From Chitinophaga oryzae (GTDB lineage: Bacteria > Bacteroidota > Bacteroidia > Chitinophagales > Chitinophagaceae): DNA of 64,000 bases. Position numbers and translations under genes: made by a program. Each line of letters begins with the position of its first letter. The first letter of the stretch is position 1. The DNA lies in NCBI RefSeq assembly GCF_012516375.2, contig NZ_CP051204.2, positions 1,116,001 to 1,180,000 of the forward strand, read 5' to 3'. Of this stretch, positions 1 through 7,406 are shown piece by piece. The notes beneath the pieces were generated by a model. It was given only the letters and a program-made list of their open reading frames with translations. It searched no databases and had not been told where the DNA came from.

Positions 1-609
1 GCTAATGGTGGCGCTCTCCGTAAAATCACACCGCAGGGCGATGTGACGACCCTCAGGAGTGGTTTGCCCAATGACGTTGGTACGGTGACGATAGACAAAA
101 AAGGTAACCTCTATTACACGCAGTTGTATAAAGGTGTATTTCGGGTATCTCCCAATGGCATATCGGAAAATGTGTTTGCCCGGACAGCAGAGGCAACGCG
201 GATGGCCATTAGCGGTAACAATGATCATCTGTTTGTGGTAGGAGACAAATATGAACCTACTTTCTACTGGCAACAGTTCAGTAACAGCAAGTTGACCTGG
301 GTTGGGTCATCCGCTGGCTACCAGGACGGGCCGGTGTCTTCTGCACTGTTTGGAGGCACTATCGGTGCATTGCTGATAGATCATGAACAAAACCTGCTGA
401 TCGCAGATGTGCATAACTATGCGTTGCGTAAGCTGGATCCGTCTACGGGGCAGGTGAGCACCGCGGCGAAACTGTCAAGAGGTTTTGAAGATGGCAGCCT
501 GGATAAGGCGAAGATCGGTTTGATGGCGGACCTGGCGATCGACAAGGAAGGAAGTATTTATATCTCTGATCCGAATAACAGGGCTATCAGAAAAATTGTG
601 CTTAAGTAA
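1..609 (+). CDS. NHL-repeat protein, C-terminal part
   Basis: The frame is open from the first base of the window, so the start lies upstream. About 200 residues are visible. They form repeated beta-propeller blades of the NHL type: phrases such as GALRKITP, YALRKLDP and RAIRKIVLK recur, each following a stretch like NLLIADVHN or SIYISDPNN. Such repeats in Bacteroidota usually belong to secreted or surface proteins, often following IPT/TIG domains, and act in binding rather than catalysis. The protein ends right after its last blade, with no visible sorting domain. A terminator hairpin follows 25 bases later. The function is unknown; the family call is secure, the role is not. Confidence 0.8.
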   Translation, partial: ANGGALRKITPQGDVTTLRSGLPNDVGTVTIDKKGNLYYTQLYKGVFRVSPNGISENVFARTAEATRMAISGNNDHLFVVGDKYEPTFYWQQFSNSKLTWVGSSAGYQDGPVSSALFGGTIGALLIDHEQNLLIADVHNYALRKLDPSTGQVSTAAKLSRGFEDGSLDKAKIGLMADLAIDKEGSIYISDPNNRAIRKIVLK

Positions 610-633
610 GGGTGCTTGCATTTCAGAGAGGGT

Positions 634-658
634 AGGGCTGCTCCGGAAGGGCAGCCCT
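634..658 (+). terminator. Hairpin terminator after the NHL gene
   Basis: AGGGCTGC and GCAGCCCT form a perfect 8-bp stem, followed by GCGTGTTTTG. It lies 25 bases after the NHL stop codon. The T tract is short, so the strength is uncertain. Confidence 0.6.
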
Positions 659-997
659 GCGTGTTTTGCAGAAGTCCGCGCCGGTTTACTATGAGAAAGG
701 TATGCATAAACATATCATGTTTTTAATTGTCTGAATGTTGTCGCTTTTATACTATTCCTGAACAGGATCGTTAAATAATTTCGTATACTGAAAATATGTT
801 TTAGTAGTTGACGGACTGTAGTATACCATTTTCCGGCTACAAAGACAGTAATCAAAATAACCATCAGTTCGCTCCGGGGCTTGTAATCCGTATTGTTGGC
901 CTTTACCGGAATACTATGCATATTATCTCCTGCTAATACTATCAAATATTCTATTGGTTCCACGTTTATTATTTCACTTTTTTAACCCACTTATTTT
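659..997. other. Intergenic region without a recognised gene
   Basis: This AT-rich stretch of about 340 bases separates the NHL gene from the lipoprotein at 998. An 82-codon minus-strand frame exists but resembles nothing and lacks convincing composition. It presumably holds the promoter of the next gene, but I see no clear TAnnTTTG box. Confidence 0.4.
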
Positions 998-2191
998 ATG
1001 AAAATCAATTTAATGCTCTGCACAGGTTTGCTGTTAATGTTTGTCTTTCTGTCCTGTAAAAAGGAGGCAAGTGTCAAAGAAAGTGAACCAGTGGCAAAAG
1101 ACAGTCCTGTTAAAGTAGTCGATGGTGTACTGCACTTCTCTGACGATCAGACTTTCGTTCAGACAATGTTGGCAATTAATTCAATGTCTGCGGAACAGCG
1201 ACAGGCATGGGAGAAGGAGATTGGTTTCACTTCCCTGAGATCGGTTTACGACAAATTCAATCAGGAGCTTGATAAAATGGAAGCCGCACAGAATAAAGAC
1301 GGCTTTTTTACCGTGAAGAACAAGTATGATCGGGTTGTAGTGTGGAATAGTGCCGGCACTTCTTATGATATCAACTGCCGGGGTATTCTGGAAGCGGGTG
1401 TAGTAAATGCAGAAGGCCTGGTTCGGATAAATGACCAGCTTTTGCAATACAGCCATGATCAGATTACGACTTCTTCTATTCAGGCAGAAGGTAGCATTGG
1501 TGGCAGAAAAGCAAATGAGCATACTATTATTTGGGCAAGAGACAAGAAAAATACATTAGCAAGAGATGTCACTGTCTTTGATCAGTCTGCGCTGGTTGCT
1601 TATGGACAGGCACCCGTTTTGAATCAACTTAAAATGGGAGAAGGCAGTTTTGCCAATGCGTCTCCGATGGAATCCGGCGTGGAGGCGGCAGCTCATGCAC
1701 AGGTTAAGATTTACAACTTTTTGTTGAACGGACAAAACAGGGGCTTTTGCACGGTTTACTATTTTGCGGAACATAGAAACTGGCTTGGTATTTTACGAAG
1801 GGTAAATACTATCAATAGCGGTTTTGTAGGGGATCATGCCGTTACGCTGAACAATCAGGGAGAACATATGATTTACAGTGTCGGCGATTTCGGCGGGAAC
1901 TGGGTGAAAGGTCCCAACTGGAGCCACGGGCTTGCCACGGAGCATGAAGTGGTGATTATCGCATCCGCTGCGCTGAAAAGCAATCCGACGACGGTAAGTT
2001 ATATTCCGCCGTCTTTGAATAATCAGTTTGTGAATGCAGACTATGCGATAACGGAGGACGGCTCTTCCAATAATTACTGGAAGAAATACGTACCGTTTGG
2101 CGCTCTGGGATATCCGCTTCGGATTAAGATCCATAGTGTAGGAACTTACCCAAGTCCGGACACTCATTCGTATATTCTTGAATTTAAATAG
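998..2191 (+). CDS. Lipoprotein of unknown function
   Basis: This 397-residue protein starts with a lipoprotein signal: a positively charged start, a hydrophobic stretch, then FLSC followed by KK, giving the lipidated Cys at about residue 20. No catalytic motif was recognised. The C-terminal half is rich in aromatic residues and Gly, with runs such as GNWVKGPNWSHG and SSNNYWKKYVPFG, suggesting a beta-rich extracytoplasmic domain. The gene stands alone and ends in a bidirectional terminator at 2198. Export and lipidation are well supported; no function is proposed. Confidence 0.75.
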   Translation: MKINLMLCTGLLLMFVFLSCKKEASVKESEPVAKDSPVKVVDGVLHFSDDQTFVQTMLAINSMSAEQRQAWEKEIGFTSLRSVYDKFNQELDKMEAAQNKDGFFTVKNKYDRVVVWNSAGTSYDINCRGILEAGVVNAEGLVRINDQLLQYSHDQITTSSIQAEGSIGGRKANEHTIIWARDKKNTLARDVTVFDQSALVAYGQAPVLNQLKMGEGSFANASPMESGVEAAAHAQVKIYNFLLNGQNRGFCTVYYFAEHRNWLGILRRVNTINSGFVGDHAVTLNNQGEHMIYSVGDFGGNWVKGPNWSHGLATEHEVVIIASAALKSNPTTVSYIPPSLNNQFVNADYAITEDGSSNNYWKKYVPFGALGYPLRIKIHSVGTYPSPDTHSYILEFK

Positions 2192-2197
2192 TGATAT

Positions 2198-2225
2198 AAA
2201 GGGCTGAACCCCGGTTCAGCCCTTT
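2198..2225. terminator. Bidirectional terminator between lipoprotein and lanthipeptide genes
   Basis: AAAGGGCTGAACC and GGTTCAGCCCTTT form a perfect 13-bp stem with a 2-base loop. It has A-rich and T-rich flanks on the two sides, so it can end transcription from the lipoprotein (plus strand) and from the precursor gene at 2233 (minus strand). Confidence 0.8.
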
Positions 2226-2232
2226 ATTGTGT

Positions 2233-2388
2233 TTATTGAACGCAGTCAATCGTCCGGATGCAGCCGGGACAGGTAGTTTGATCGAAAGATGTCAGGCAGA
2301 TGAACGCTTTCTTGGGTTGGGTAGCATTCAGGTCAGCGATTTTTACTTTTGCCAGCTGGAGTTTTTTGGGAAATGTGTTCTTTTTCAT
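2233..2388 (-). CDS. Class I lanthipeptide-type precursor, copy 1
   Basis: This 51-residue peptide was found by reading the minus strand. The leader begins MKKNTFPKKLQLAKVKIADL and carries the KKLxLxKxxIAxLN pattern typical of Bacteroidota class I lanthipeptide precursors. The predicted core has Cys at 31, 40, 43 and 49 and Ser/Thr at 33, 34, 38, 39 and 46. Family knowledge: LanB dehydrates Ser/Thr and LanC adds Cys thiols to give lanthionines; Chitinophaga pinensis makes pinensins this way. The peptide aligns without gaps in its Cys/Thr spacing to the second copy at 2495. No LanB, LanC, protease or exporter gene occurs in the window, so maturation would need enzymes encoded elsewhere. The modified state is inferred, not shown. 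Confidence 0.72.
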   Translation of the reverse strand: MKKNTFPKKLQLAKVKIADLNATQPKKAFICLTSFDQTTCPGCIRTIDCVQ

Positions 2389-2415
2389 AATTGGAGGATT
2401 ACAATAGATAGTCCC

Positions 2416-2463
2416 CTCCTGTCTTTAGCCGGGAGGCAATGCCATGGAGCGGATGTTCAGCAT
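2416..2463 (-). repeat. Conserved leader block upstream of precursor copy 1
   Basis: This 48-base block matches the block at 2681-2728 at 45 of 48 positions. It lies about 28 bases upstream of the precursor start. In mRNA sense it begins ATGCTGAACATCCGC and contains a 12-codon open frame (MLNIRSMAL..G, stop TAA) in both copies. It is either a small leader ORF, an RNA element, or simply the trace of a recent tandem duplication. Confidence 0.6.
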
Positions 2464-2494
2464 TGAAGTGTGACGTGCGGTTGGTCCTTACCTG

Positions 2495-2650
2495 TTAAAG
2501 GCAAAGGATAGTTTCCACGCAGTTACGGCAAGTAGTTTCTGCATAAGAAGTTTCGCAGATAAATTCTTTCTGTTTGAGCTGGTTGGGATTCAGGATGGCG
2601 ATTTTCATTTTTGCCAGCTGCAGTTTTTTCGGAAAAGTTTTCTTTTTCAT
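2495..2650 (-). CDS. Class I lanthipeptide-type precursor, copy 2
   Basis: This 51-residue peptide begins MKKKTFPKKLQLAKMKIAIL. It shares the leader of copy 1 and the core pattern FICxTS(Y/F)xxTTCxxC(V/I)xTIxC, with Cys at 32, 41, 44 and 50. The two genes lie in tandem on the minus strand about 106 bases apart, each preceded by the same 48-base block. Leader conservation, together with core variation that is confined mostly to non-Cys and non-Thr positions, is what one expects of paralogous lanthipeptide precursors. It is the promoter-proximal copy. No modification enzyme is nearby. An alternative is a non-modified Cys-rich small peptide, but the leader argues against that. Confidence 0.72.
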   Translation of the reverse strand: MKKKTFPKKLQLAKMKIAILNPNQLKQKEFICETSYAETTCRNCVETILCL

Positions 2651-2680
2651 AATAGCGGATTACATTAAACAGATGTTCCT

Positions 2681-2728
2681 CTCCTGTCTTTAGCCGCGGA
2701 GCAATGCCATGGAGCGGATGTTCAGCAT
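2681..2728 (-). repeat. Conserved leader block upstream of precursor copy 2
   Basis: This is the partner of the 2416-2463 block, with three substitutions in 48 bases. It again carries a 12-codon frame starting at 2728 and ending in TAA at 2690. It lies about 30 bases upstream of the precursor start. Confidence 0.6.
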
Positions 2729-2921
2729 AAGAAGGCAGCATATTTATATCAGGGGAAAGAAATGAGCAAGTGGGTTGTTACCTGCATACGTTTAGTATTT
2801 TGAGGAATTTGAAAGAAAAACGTCGTGCTGGTCTAATTTAGGAGAATTTTATTCAATGTTATAACATTGACGGTTTTTGTTGTGAGAAATTGTTTTGAAG
2901 AGCGCTTTCATAACTTGAAAC

Positions 2922-2972
2922 GCCCAACCTTAGCGGAACTAAGGTTGGGCATTTTAAATTAAAAAGTGGCCC
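2922..2972. other. tRNA-Lys-type terminator hairpin with att-like sequence
   Basis: GCCCAACCTTAG and CTAAGGTTGGGC (2922-2950) form a perfect 12-bp stem. The stem is followed after 10 bases by AAAAAGTGGCCCT. The hairpin downstream of the tRNA-Lys gene (24290-24320) has the same left arm and differs by one base in the right arm, and it too is followed by AAAAAGTGACCCT. The resemblance suggests that this is the old flank of the tRNA, displaced by integration, and so a candidate outer left boundary of the island. It may also act as a plain terminator. Confidence 0.45.
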
Positions 2973-3001
2973 TATTATGCTTTTGGTAATCCTGGTAGTG
3001 G

Positions 3002-3754
3002 TTATATCTCGTAGGTGACTACCAGTTTCGGACGGCCACTGACGTTGGTATGACGGGGCCCGGTGAAGATCACGCAGCGGTAGTAAGCTTCGGTCTGCAG
3101 TTGCATGCTGAAACCGTTATTCTGTCCGCTGTTGATGAGATCCTGTACCAGCGCTGTAACGTTGAGGGTTACACTGTAATTCCATTGTGAGGTGGATGCC
3201 GGTACAGTCACTGCGTAGGTAGTGGTAGTAGTGGGTTGATTGTTCCAGGTGATGGTGCTGGCTGTCCACGAGCCTGTTACGCGTTTTATCCAGGCAGGGT
3301 TGGTGCCGGAAGAATTGTATGGAGATCCCGGGTAATAGGAGTTGCCCTGCGGGGCCGCCAGGCTGCTGGTCACACCTGTCAGTGTGAGTATTGCAGAAGT
3401 GATGGTAGTGCCTGCAGGGATGGTGCTAAGGCCATTGAACCGGAAGAACTGCCGGCCAGTGCCAGGAACACCCTGATAGGTCCAGGAAGAGGCGAGGAAA
3501 TCTGTTGAGGAACTGAAGTTGACATTCACCCACTCAGGTTTGTTGTAAACAACAGCGTCATCCTGGGTGCCGGCGCCTCTTTGGAGGTCGTCGCCGATGC
3601 CGAGTGTAATGGTTTTTGAGCCATCATTAATCTCTGTTTTGAGCGCTTGGGTGTTTTGCTGCGGATTCGTAGCGGTTGCCAGGTCCTTACGGCAGCTGGT
3701 CATCGTGAATATAGATGATACAATAAGGGGCAGGAAAAGATGAGAGATCTTCAT
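3002..3754 (-). CDS. DNRLRE-domain lipoprotein
   Basis: This 250-residue protein has a signal ending TSC, giving a lipidated Cys at about residue 21. The body matches the DNRLRE type of beta-sandwich seen in secreted Bacteroidota proteins. The cues are an early GDDLQRGAGTQDDAVVYN segment, FFRFNGLSTIPAGTTITSAILTLTG, a WTASTITWNNQP segment, NVTALVQDLINSGQNNGFSMQLQ, and the terminal GRPKLVVTYEI. Such domains occur on surface-anchored proteins; a carbohydrate-related role is possible but unproven here. The gene stands alone, and it is more GC-rich than its AT-rich surroundings. Confidence 0.75.
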   Translation of the reverse strand: MKISHLFLPLIVSSIFTMTSCRKDLATATNPQQNTQALKTEINDGSKTITLGIGDDLQRGAGTQDDAVVYNKPEWVNVNFSSSTDFLASSWTYQGVPGTGRQFFRFNGLSTIPAGTTITSAILTLTGVTSSLAAPQGNSYYPGSPYNSSGTNPAWIKRVTGSWTASTITWNNQPTTTTTYAVTVPASTSQWNYSVTLNVTALVQDLINSGQNNGFSMQLQTEAYYRCVIFTGPRHTNVSGRPKLVVTYEI

Positions 3755-4107
3755 ACAGTAAAGGTTAAAGAGAGTGAAAAAATGGGTAAATGAACAGGGA
3801 GTGATACTTTGGTATAATAGGGCTTTTAATAAGTTTTCGGGTTATTTTGAGTTGCTGAGATATGGTATTTTTGATACCATCTGTATAAAGATAGTGATTC
3901 AGTTTTCTTGAAATTTGAAAAAATAAGCTGGATAATTTTGTGTAATCAGTAACTATGTATAGACCGGTTGCCCGCGGGTTGCAGGCATAATGTGAATTAA
4001 TGAAACAGAATTTCTGTTATCCTGATTGGAAGCCGAGTGATGTTGCATTTGATATATGGACATATCGGGTAGTGGTTTAGCGGAGAGAAACTATAAAATC
4101 GAAGACT
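3755..4107. other. AT-rich intergenic region, no gene seen
   Basis: About 350 bases of AT-rich sequence separate the DNRLRE gene start from the small frame at 4108. I see no RNA gene, repeat or convincing ORF in it. Confidence 0.4.
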
Positions 4108-4206
4108 ATGAAAAATGATATATTGGGGTTTGATTGTGAAGAAGTGATAGTAATTAACATAACAGATCCTTTTGAGCTAAATGATACGGGACATAGTGAT
4201 AGGTAA
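4108..4206 (+). CDS. Possible short ORF preceding an unknown gene
   Basis: A 32-codon frame starts MKNDILGFDCEEVIVIN and overlaps the start of the next frame (4181) by 26 bases. It could be the true N-terminus of that gene, separated by a one-base frame break, or a short translationally coupled leader. The coding evidence is weak. Confidence 0.3.
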   Translation: MKNDILGFDCEEVIVINITDPFELNDTGHSDR

Positions 4207-4681
4207 CATGGATATCGCTTTCGAATTTTTGTTACCAGTTAATTCAGTAATACCATCTGTTAAATTTGACGTGCCCGAATTTGAATGGCAGGGAGAGAAG
4301 TATCCACAAGGTCCTGAGGAGGCATATGTCTATCAATTTAAACTGGTAAAGTCACCTGTTACTCAATATATTCTACCATTGTTGCCTGAGAGTCTTAGGA
4401 GTGAAGGCTGGCAGTGTATTGCTGTAATGGAAGGGGTTGATGAGCTGGCACAGCGGTTGATAAACGAAGGGCAGGAGGTAAAAAAGAAAGATACCGATTT
4501 GTTTGCTTTACTAACGATATTAACTCAGCACGAGGAGAGATGGGTGATTGTTTTTGAACCAGACTGCGATCAGATTGATTTCGTAGCCGAAGGTGGTTTG
4601 CAGATGGTTTATAACAATATTATTGAGTCTTTGACTATAGAAAAGCGCGGTTTTGTGATTTGGTTTGATGGCTTTCAGTAG
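4181..4681 (+). CDS. Hypothetical protein
   Basis: This 166-residue soluble, acidic protein has no signal peptide and no recognised motif. It has the look of a small alpha/beta protein: a central SLRSEGWQCIAVMEGVDELAQRLINEG segment and a C-terminal WVIVFEPDCDQIDFVAEGG segment. Its size and composition recall the immunity or adaptor proteins common on islands, but nothing here proves that. The start may lie further upstream (see 4108). A hairpin at 4776 follows. Confidence 0.45.
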   Translation: MIRDIVIGNMDIAFEFLLPVNSVIPSVKFDVPEFEWQGEKYPQGPEEAYVYQFKLVKSPVTQYILPLLPESLRSEGWQCIAVMEGVDELAQRLINEGQEVKKKDTDLFALLTILTQHEERWVIVFEPDCDQIDFVAEGGLQMVYNNIIESLTIEKRGFVIWFDGFQ

Positions 4682-4775
4682 AGAAGTTTTGCCATAAAGT
4701 CTGTCCAAAAGTAATTAGGTTGCTTAGTTATTGGGGTAATTTCGAGCTATAATGGAGTAATGTTAGCACACATAA

Positions 4776-4823
4776 AAAAGCCTTGCAGTGAATCTGCAAG
4801 GCTTTTCAATTTTTTAGTGACCC
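4776..4823. other. Hairpin followed by att-like AGTGACCC
   Basis: AAAAGCCTTGCAG and CTGCAAGGCTTTT form a 13-bp stem with a 5-base loop (4776-4806) and T-rich flanks, so it is a good terminator. AGTGACCC follows at 4816-4823. It matches the first eight bases of the AGTGACCCTGTAGGG sequence at the tRNA-Lys end. Hairpin plus att is the layout also seen at 15667 and 24290. It is a candidate left end of the element carrying the primase and mob genes. Confidence 0.4.
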
Positions 4824-4947
4824 CTTCGGTACTTTTTTCGAACTTTTTTATGGAAGATTTAAAGAGGCTCGCAAGCATGGTGGTTTAGTAACCGGCCTGC
4901 GGGCCTTTTCTGTATATGATTATTTGTGAACCTGAAAATTGTGTTGT

Positions 4948-5844
4948 ATGTTAAAGTTATCATGTAAAGAGGCAAGGGAACTTGACTTGGTTGACTACCT
5001 GGCTTCCCTTGGCCATCATCCCCAAAAGATCAGAAACCAAGATTATTGGTATTTATCCCCATTGCGGCAGGAAAGAACCCCCTCCTTTAAGGTTAGCCGT
5101 CGGCTGAATATGTGGTATGATCACGGCATTGGCAAGGGAGGTAATCTTATAGACTTCGGGTTGCTCTATTTTAACTGCCCCGTTTCCGACTTTTTGCAGC
5201 GCCTTGCTCAGTACCGACCATCCCCAACTTTTTCTTTTCACCCGCCATCCCCGGCGTCCTTTGCTGGTGAAAAAAAAGAACCCGGTGAGGATAAAATTGT
5301 GGTTGTTGTCACCCGCCCCCTAAATGATGCGGTGCTGTTGGGGTATATTCACAAGCGGCGTATACCCGTAGAAATTGCCCGCCGTTTCTGTGAGGAGGTG
5401 GATTTTCTTTTATATGGAAAGAAGCATACCGCTATCGGTTTCCAAAACAACGCGGGAGGATATGAATTGCGGAACGAAAATTTTAAAGGCAGCAGCGCCC
5501 CAAAAGAAATAACCTTTGTAGACAACCACACTGAACAGATAGTCGTTTTTGAAGGATTCTTTAGCTTCCTATCTTTTTGCACCATCAACAGAAACCAACA
5601 AGCCCCTTTGACAAATTGTCTTGTTTTAAATTCCCTTTCCTTCTTTGAAAAAAGCCGTCCACTGATGGAGCAATACAAGCAGGTACATTTGATTTTAGAC
5701 AGAGATACAGCCGGAATGAATCACACCCGAAAAGCCTTGCAATGGGATGAAAATAAGTACATAGACCGGAGCGATTTTTACCACAGCCGAAAGGATTTAA
5801 ACGACTGGCTTATTCATCATCACCATAGCCGAAAAGAAAGCTAG
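4948..5844 (+). CDS. CHC2 zinc-finger/Toprim primase of a mobile element
   Basis: This protein of about 298 residues starts at ATG 4948 (MLKLSCKEARELDLVDYL). The N-terminus matches the CHC2-type primase zinc-finger region of Bacteroidota mobile elements: DYWYLSPLRQERTPSFKV, then MWYDHGIGKGGNLIDFGLLY. The second half has a Toprim-like layout with IVVFEGFFSFLSF and VHLILDRDTAGMNHTRKAL. This supplies the acidic metal-binding residues (E in VFEG, DxD in LDRD). Such primases prime replication of the transferred single strand and typically precede mob genes, as here. Confidence 0.85.
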   Translation: MLKLSCKEARELDLVDYLASLGHHPQKIRNQDYWYLSPLRQERTPSFKVSRRLNMWYDHGIGKGGNLIDFGLLYFNCPVSDFLQRLAQYRPSPTFSFHPPSPASFAGEKKEPGEDKIVVVVTRPLNDAVLLGYIHKRRIPVEIARRFCEEVDFLLYGKKHTAIGFQNNAGGYELRNENFKGSSAPKEITFVDNHTEQIVVFEGFFSFLSFCTINRNQQAPLTNCLVLNSLSFFEKSRPLMEQYKQVHLILDRDTAGMNHTRKALQWDENKYIDRSDFYHSRKDLNDWLIHHHHSRKES

Positions 5845-5876
5845 AGGAAAGGAAGAAGGCTTTAACTCGCTTAGGT

Positions 5877-5963
5877 AGCCAGCTATGTTTTGGTAAAACC
5901 AAAACTACTGGCTCACCCATGCTACCGCATTCGGTGAATAGCTTTTTTCATGCTATCGCATTC
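5877..5963. other. Candidate oriT region: hairpin and direct repeats before mob genes
   Basis: An interrupted hairpin (AGCCAG...GTTTTGGT / ACCAAAAC...CTGGCT, 5877-5913) is followed by two near-identical 15-mers, CATGCTAYCGCATTC, at 5918 and 5949. It lies directly upstream of mobC, where mobilisable elements of this phylum usually keep oriT. The nick site cannot be assigned by eye. Confidence 0.45.
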
Positions 5964-5986
5964 AAGAATCTAAAGTGAAGTAGACT

Positions 5987-6367
5987 ATGACGCAGGAGAA
6001 CGAACAATTCAAAAAGAAGGGTGGCCGGCCCCGCAAAGGAATCAAAAGAGATCAATTCCTGGCCATCAAATGTAATCAGTGGGAACGGTCCATTATTGAG
6101 ACTAAGGCAAGAACTTCAGACCTTACTATATCGGAATACCAGCGAAAAATGGGCGTTGCCTGAAAAATTGACAGACGGGAAAAGGTATTCCCTAAAGAGG
6201 TATTAGAGTTAACCGGAACACTGAACCACCTTGCAGCTAACCTCAATCAGATTGCTAGAATACGGAACGGTATAGAGCAATTATCCCTAACGGAACTAGT
6301 GGAACTGAAAATTCAATCAGGTGACCTGAAAAAGCTAGCGGAACAGATTAAAAAGTATTTCCAATGA
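5987..6367 (+). pseudogene. mobC: Mobilisation protein MobC, interrupted by an in-frame stop
   Basis: The frame starts MTQENEQFKKKGGRPRKGIK. It runs through the family's DQFLAIKCNQWERSIIETKA and DLTISEY segments to GVA, then meets TGA. The same frame then continues with KIDRREKVFPKEVLELTGTL, NHLAANLNQIARIRNG and a C-terminal LKKLAEQIKKYFQ. In related MobC proteins a Gly occupies the stop position, so one GGA-to-TGA change explains the break. MobC proteins are accessory relaxosome proteins that bind near oriT. The stop codon overlaps the start of the relaxase gene (ATGA), showing tight coupling. Confidence 0.8.
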
Positions 6368-7406
6368 TAGGTTATGTAGGTACAGGAGGTTCTTTCCTTG
6401 GCTGTATTCAATATTGCCTGAATGATAAAGAAGAACTTTCTGAAAAACAAAAAGAGCAGCTTTCACGGCTGGATGGCTTGCAACATAGTGGTCGAGCAGA
6501 AATCCTATCGTACAACCGGTGTTTTGGAAATCCGAAAGAGTTAGCCCAACAATTCAGAGATGTGGCTAGATTAAGTAAGCGGGTAGAGAAACCGGTATTC
6601 CATTTTTCGTTGCGGCTGGCTCCGGGAGAATCCCTTAACTGCAATCAATTGGAGGAGATAGGGTATGAATGTGCAAAGGAGTTTGGGGTAGCCAATAACC
6701 AATATATCTGTGTATTGCATAAGGATACCAGTGAGCAGCATATTCACATCGTGGCTAATCGCGTTGGACTGGACGGAAAGGCCGCCAGTGATAGCAATAG
6801 TTATAAGCGGATGGCGGCGCTTTGTCGGAGGCTGGAAAAGCAATATCATTTGCAGGAGGTATTAAGTCCTAAAGCTTTTTTGTCTGCCAATGAGCGATTA
6901 CTACCCCGACATGATTCACGGAAAACCCAATTACAAAAAGATATTCGGCAAGCATTGACAGATGTTAATCATTTTGATCAATTTACAGAACGAATGAAAG
7001 ACCTGGGGTATACCGTTCTTAAAGGCCGGGGTATTGCTTTTATTGATAATAAGAAAGTGAGGATTAAAGGTAGTGAAGTAGGTTTTTCTTTGTCCAAGAT
7101 AGAGCAAATACTCAACCTGAAACAGAAGTTGGAAATCAATGTAAAAGAGCAGGAGAATTATAGACAGGCTATAGAACGAGGTATGGCGGGCGGAAATCTT
7201 TTACCACCACACAAAGGCTGTTATTGGACACAAAGGTAGATGCCTTGATGGAGCGTTCGCCTTTTGTTCCTATCATAAAGGAAATTGCTAGTATATTAAA
7301 TGATCTTCTAAGGCCGGAAGATTCTTTTAATTTATTGCCTTATGAGTTGACAGCTGAAGGGTATAAGAAAAGAATGAAAAAGGGACGACGGCAAAGACTA
7401 CATTGA
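6364..7406 (+). pseudogene. Relaxase/mobilisation nuclease (MobA/VirD2-like), frameshifted near the 3' end
   Basis: The intact part (6364-7239) holds the relaxase nuclease domain: MIGYVGTGGSF at the start, a Tyr-containing GYVG/QYCLN segment, and the histidine motif SEQHIHIVANRVG at about 120-132. The family's C-terminal region (SFTTTQRLLLDTKVDALMER ... PYELTAEGYKKRMKKGRRQ) sits in another frame and ends at 7406. The switch maps to about 7185-7195 in GGCGG; one missing base would explain it. The protein would nick oriT and pilot the strand during mobilisation. Whether the break is real or an assembly error is open (see findings). Confidence 0.8.

Noticed and set aside
2523..2741. 72-codon minus-strand frame over the second lanthipeptide gene
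   Set aside because: It is out of frame with the conserved precursor and has no counterpart over copy 1, whereas the 51-codon frame is conserved in both.
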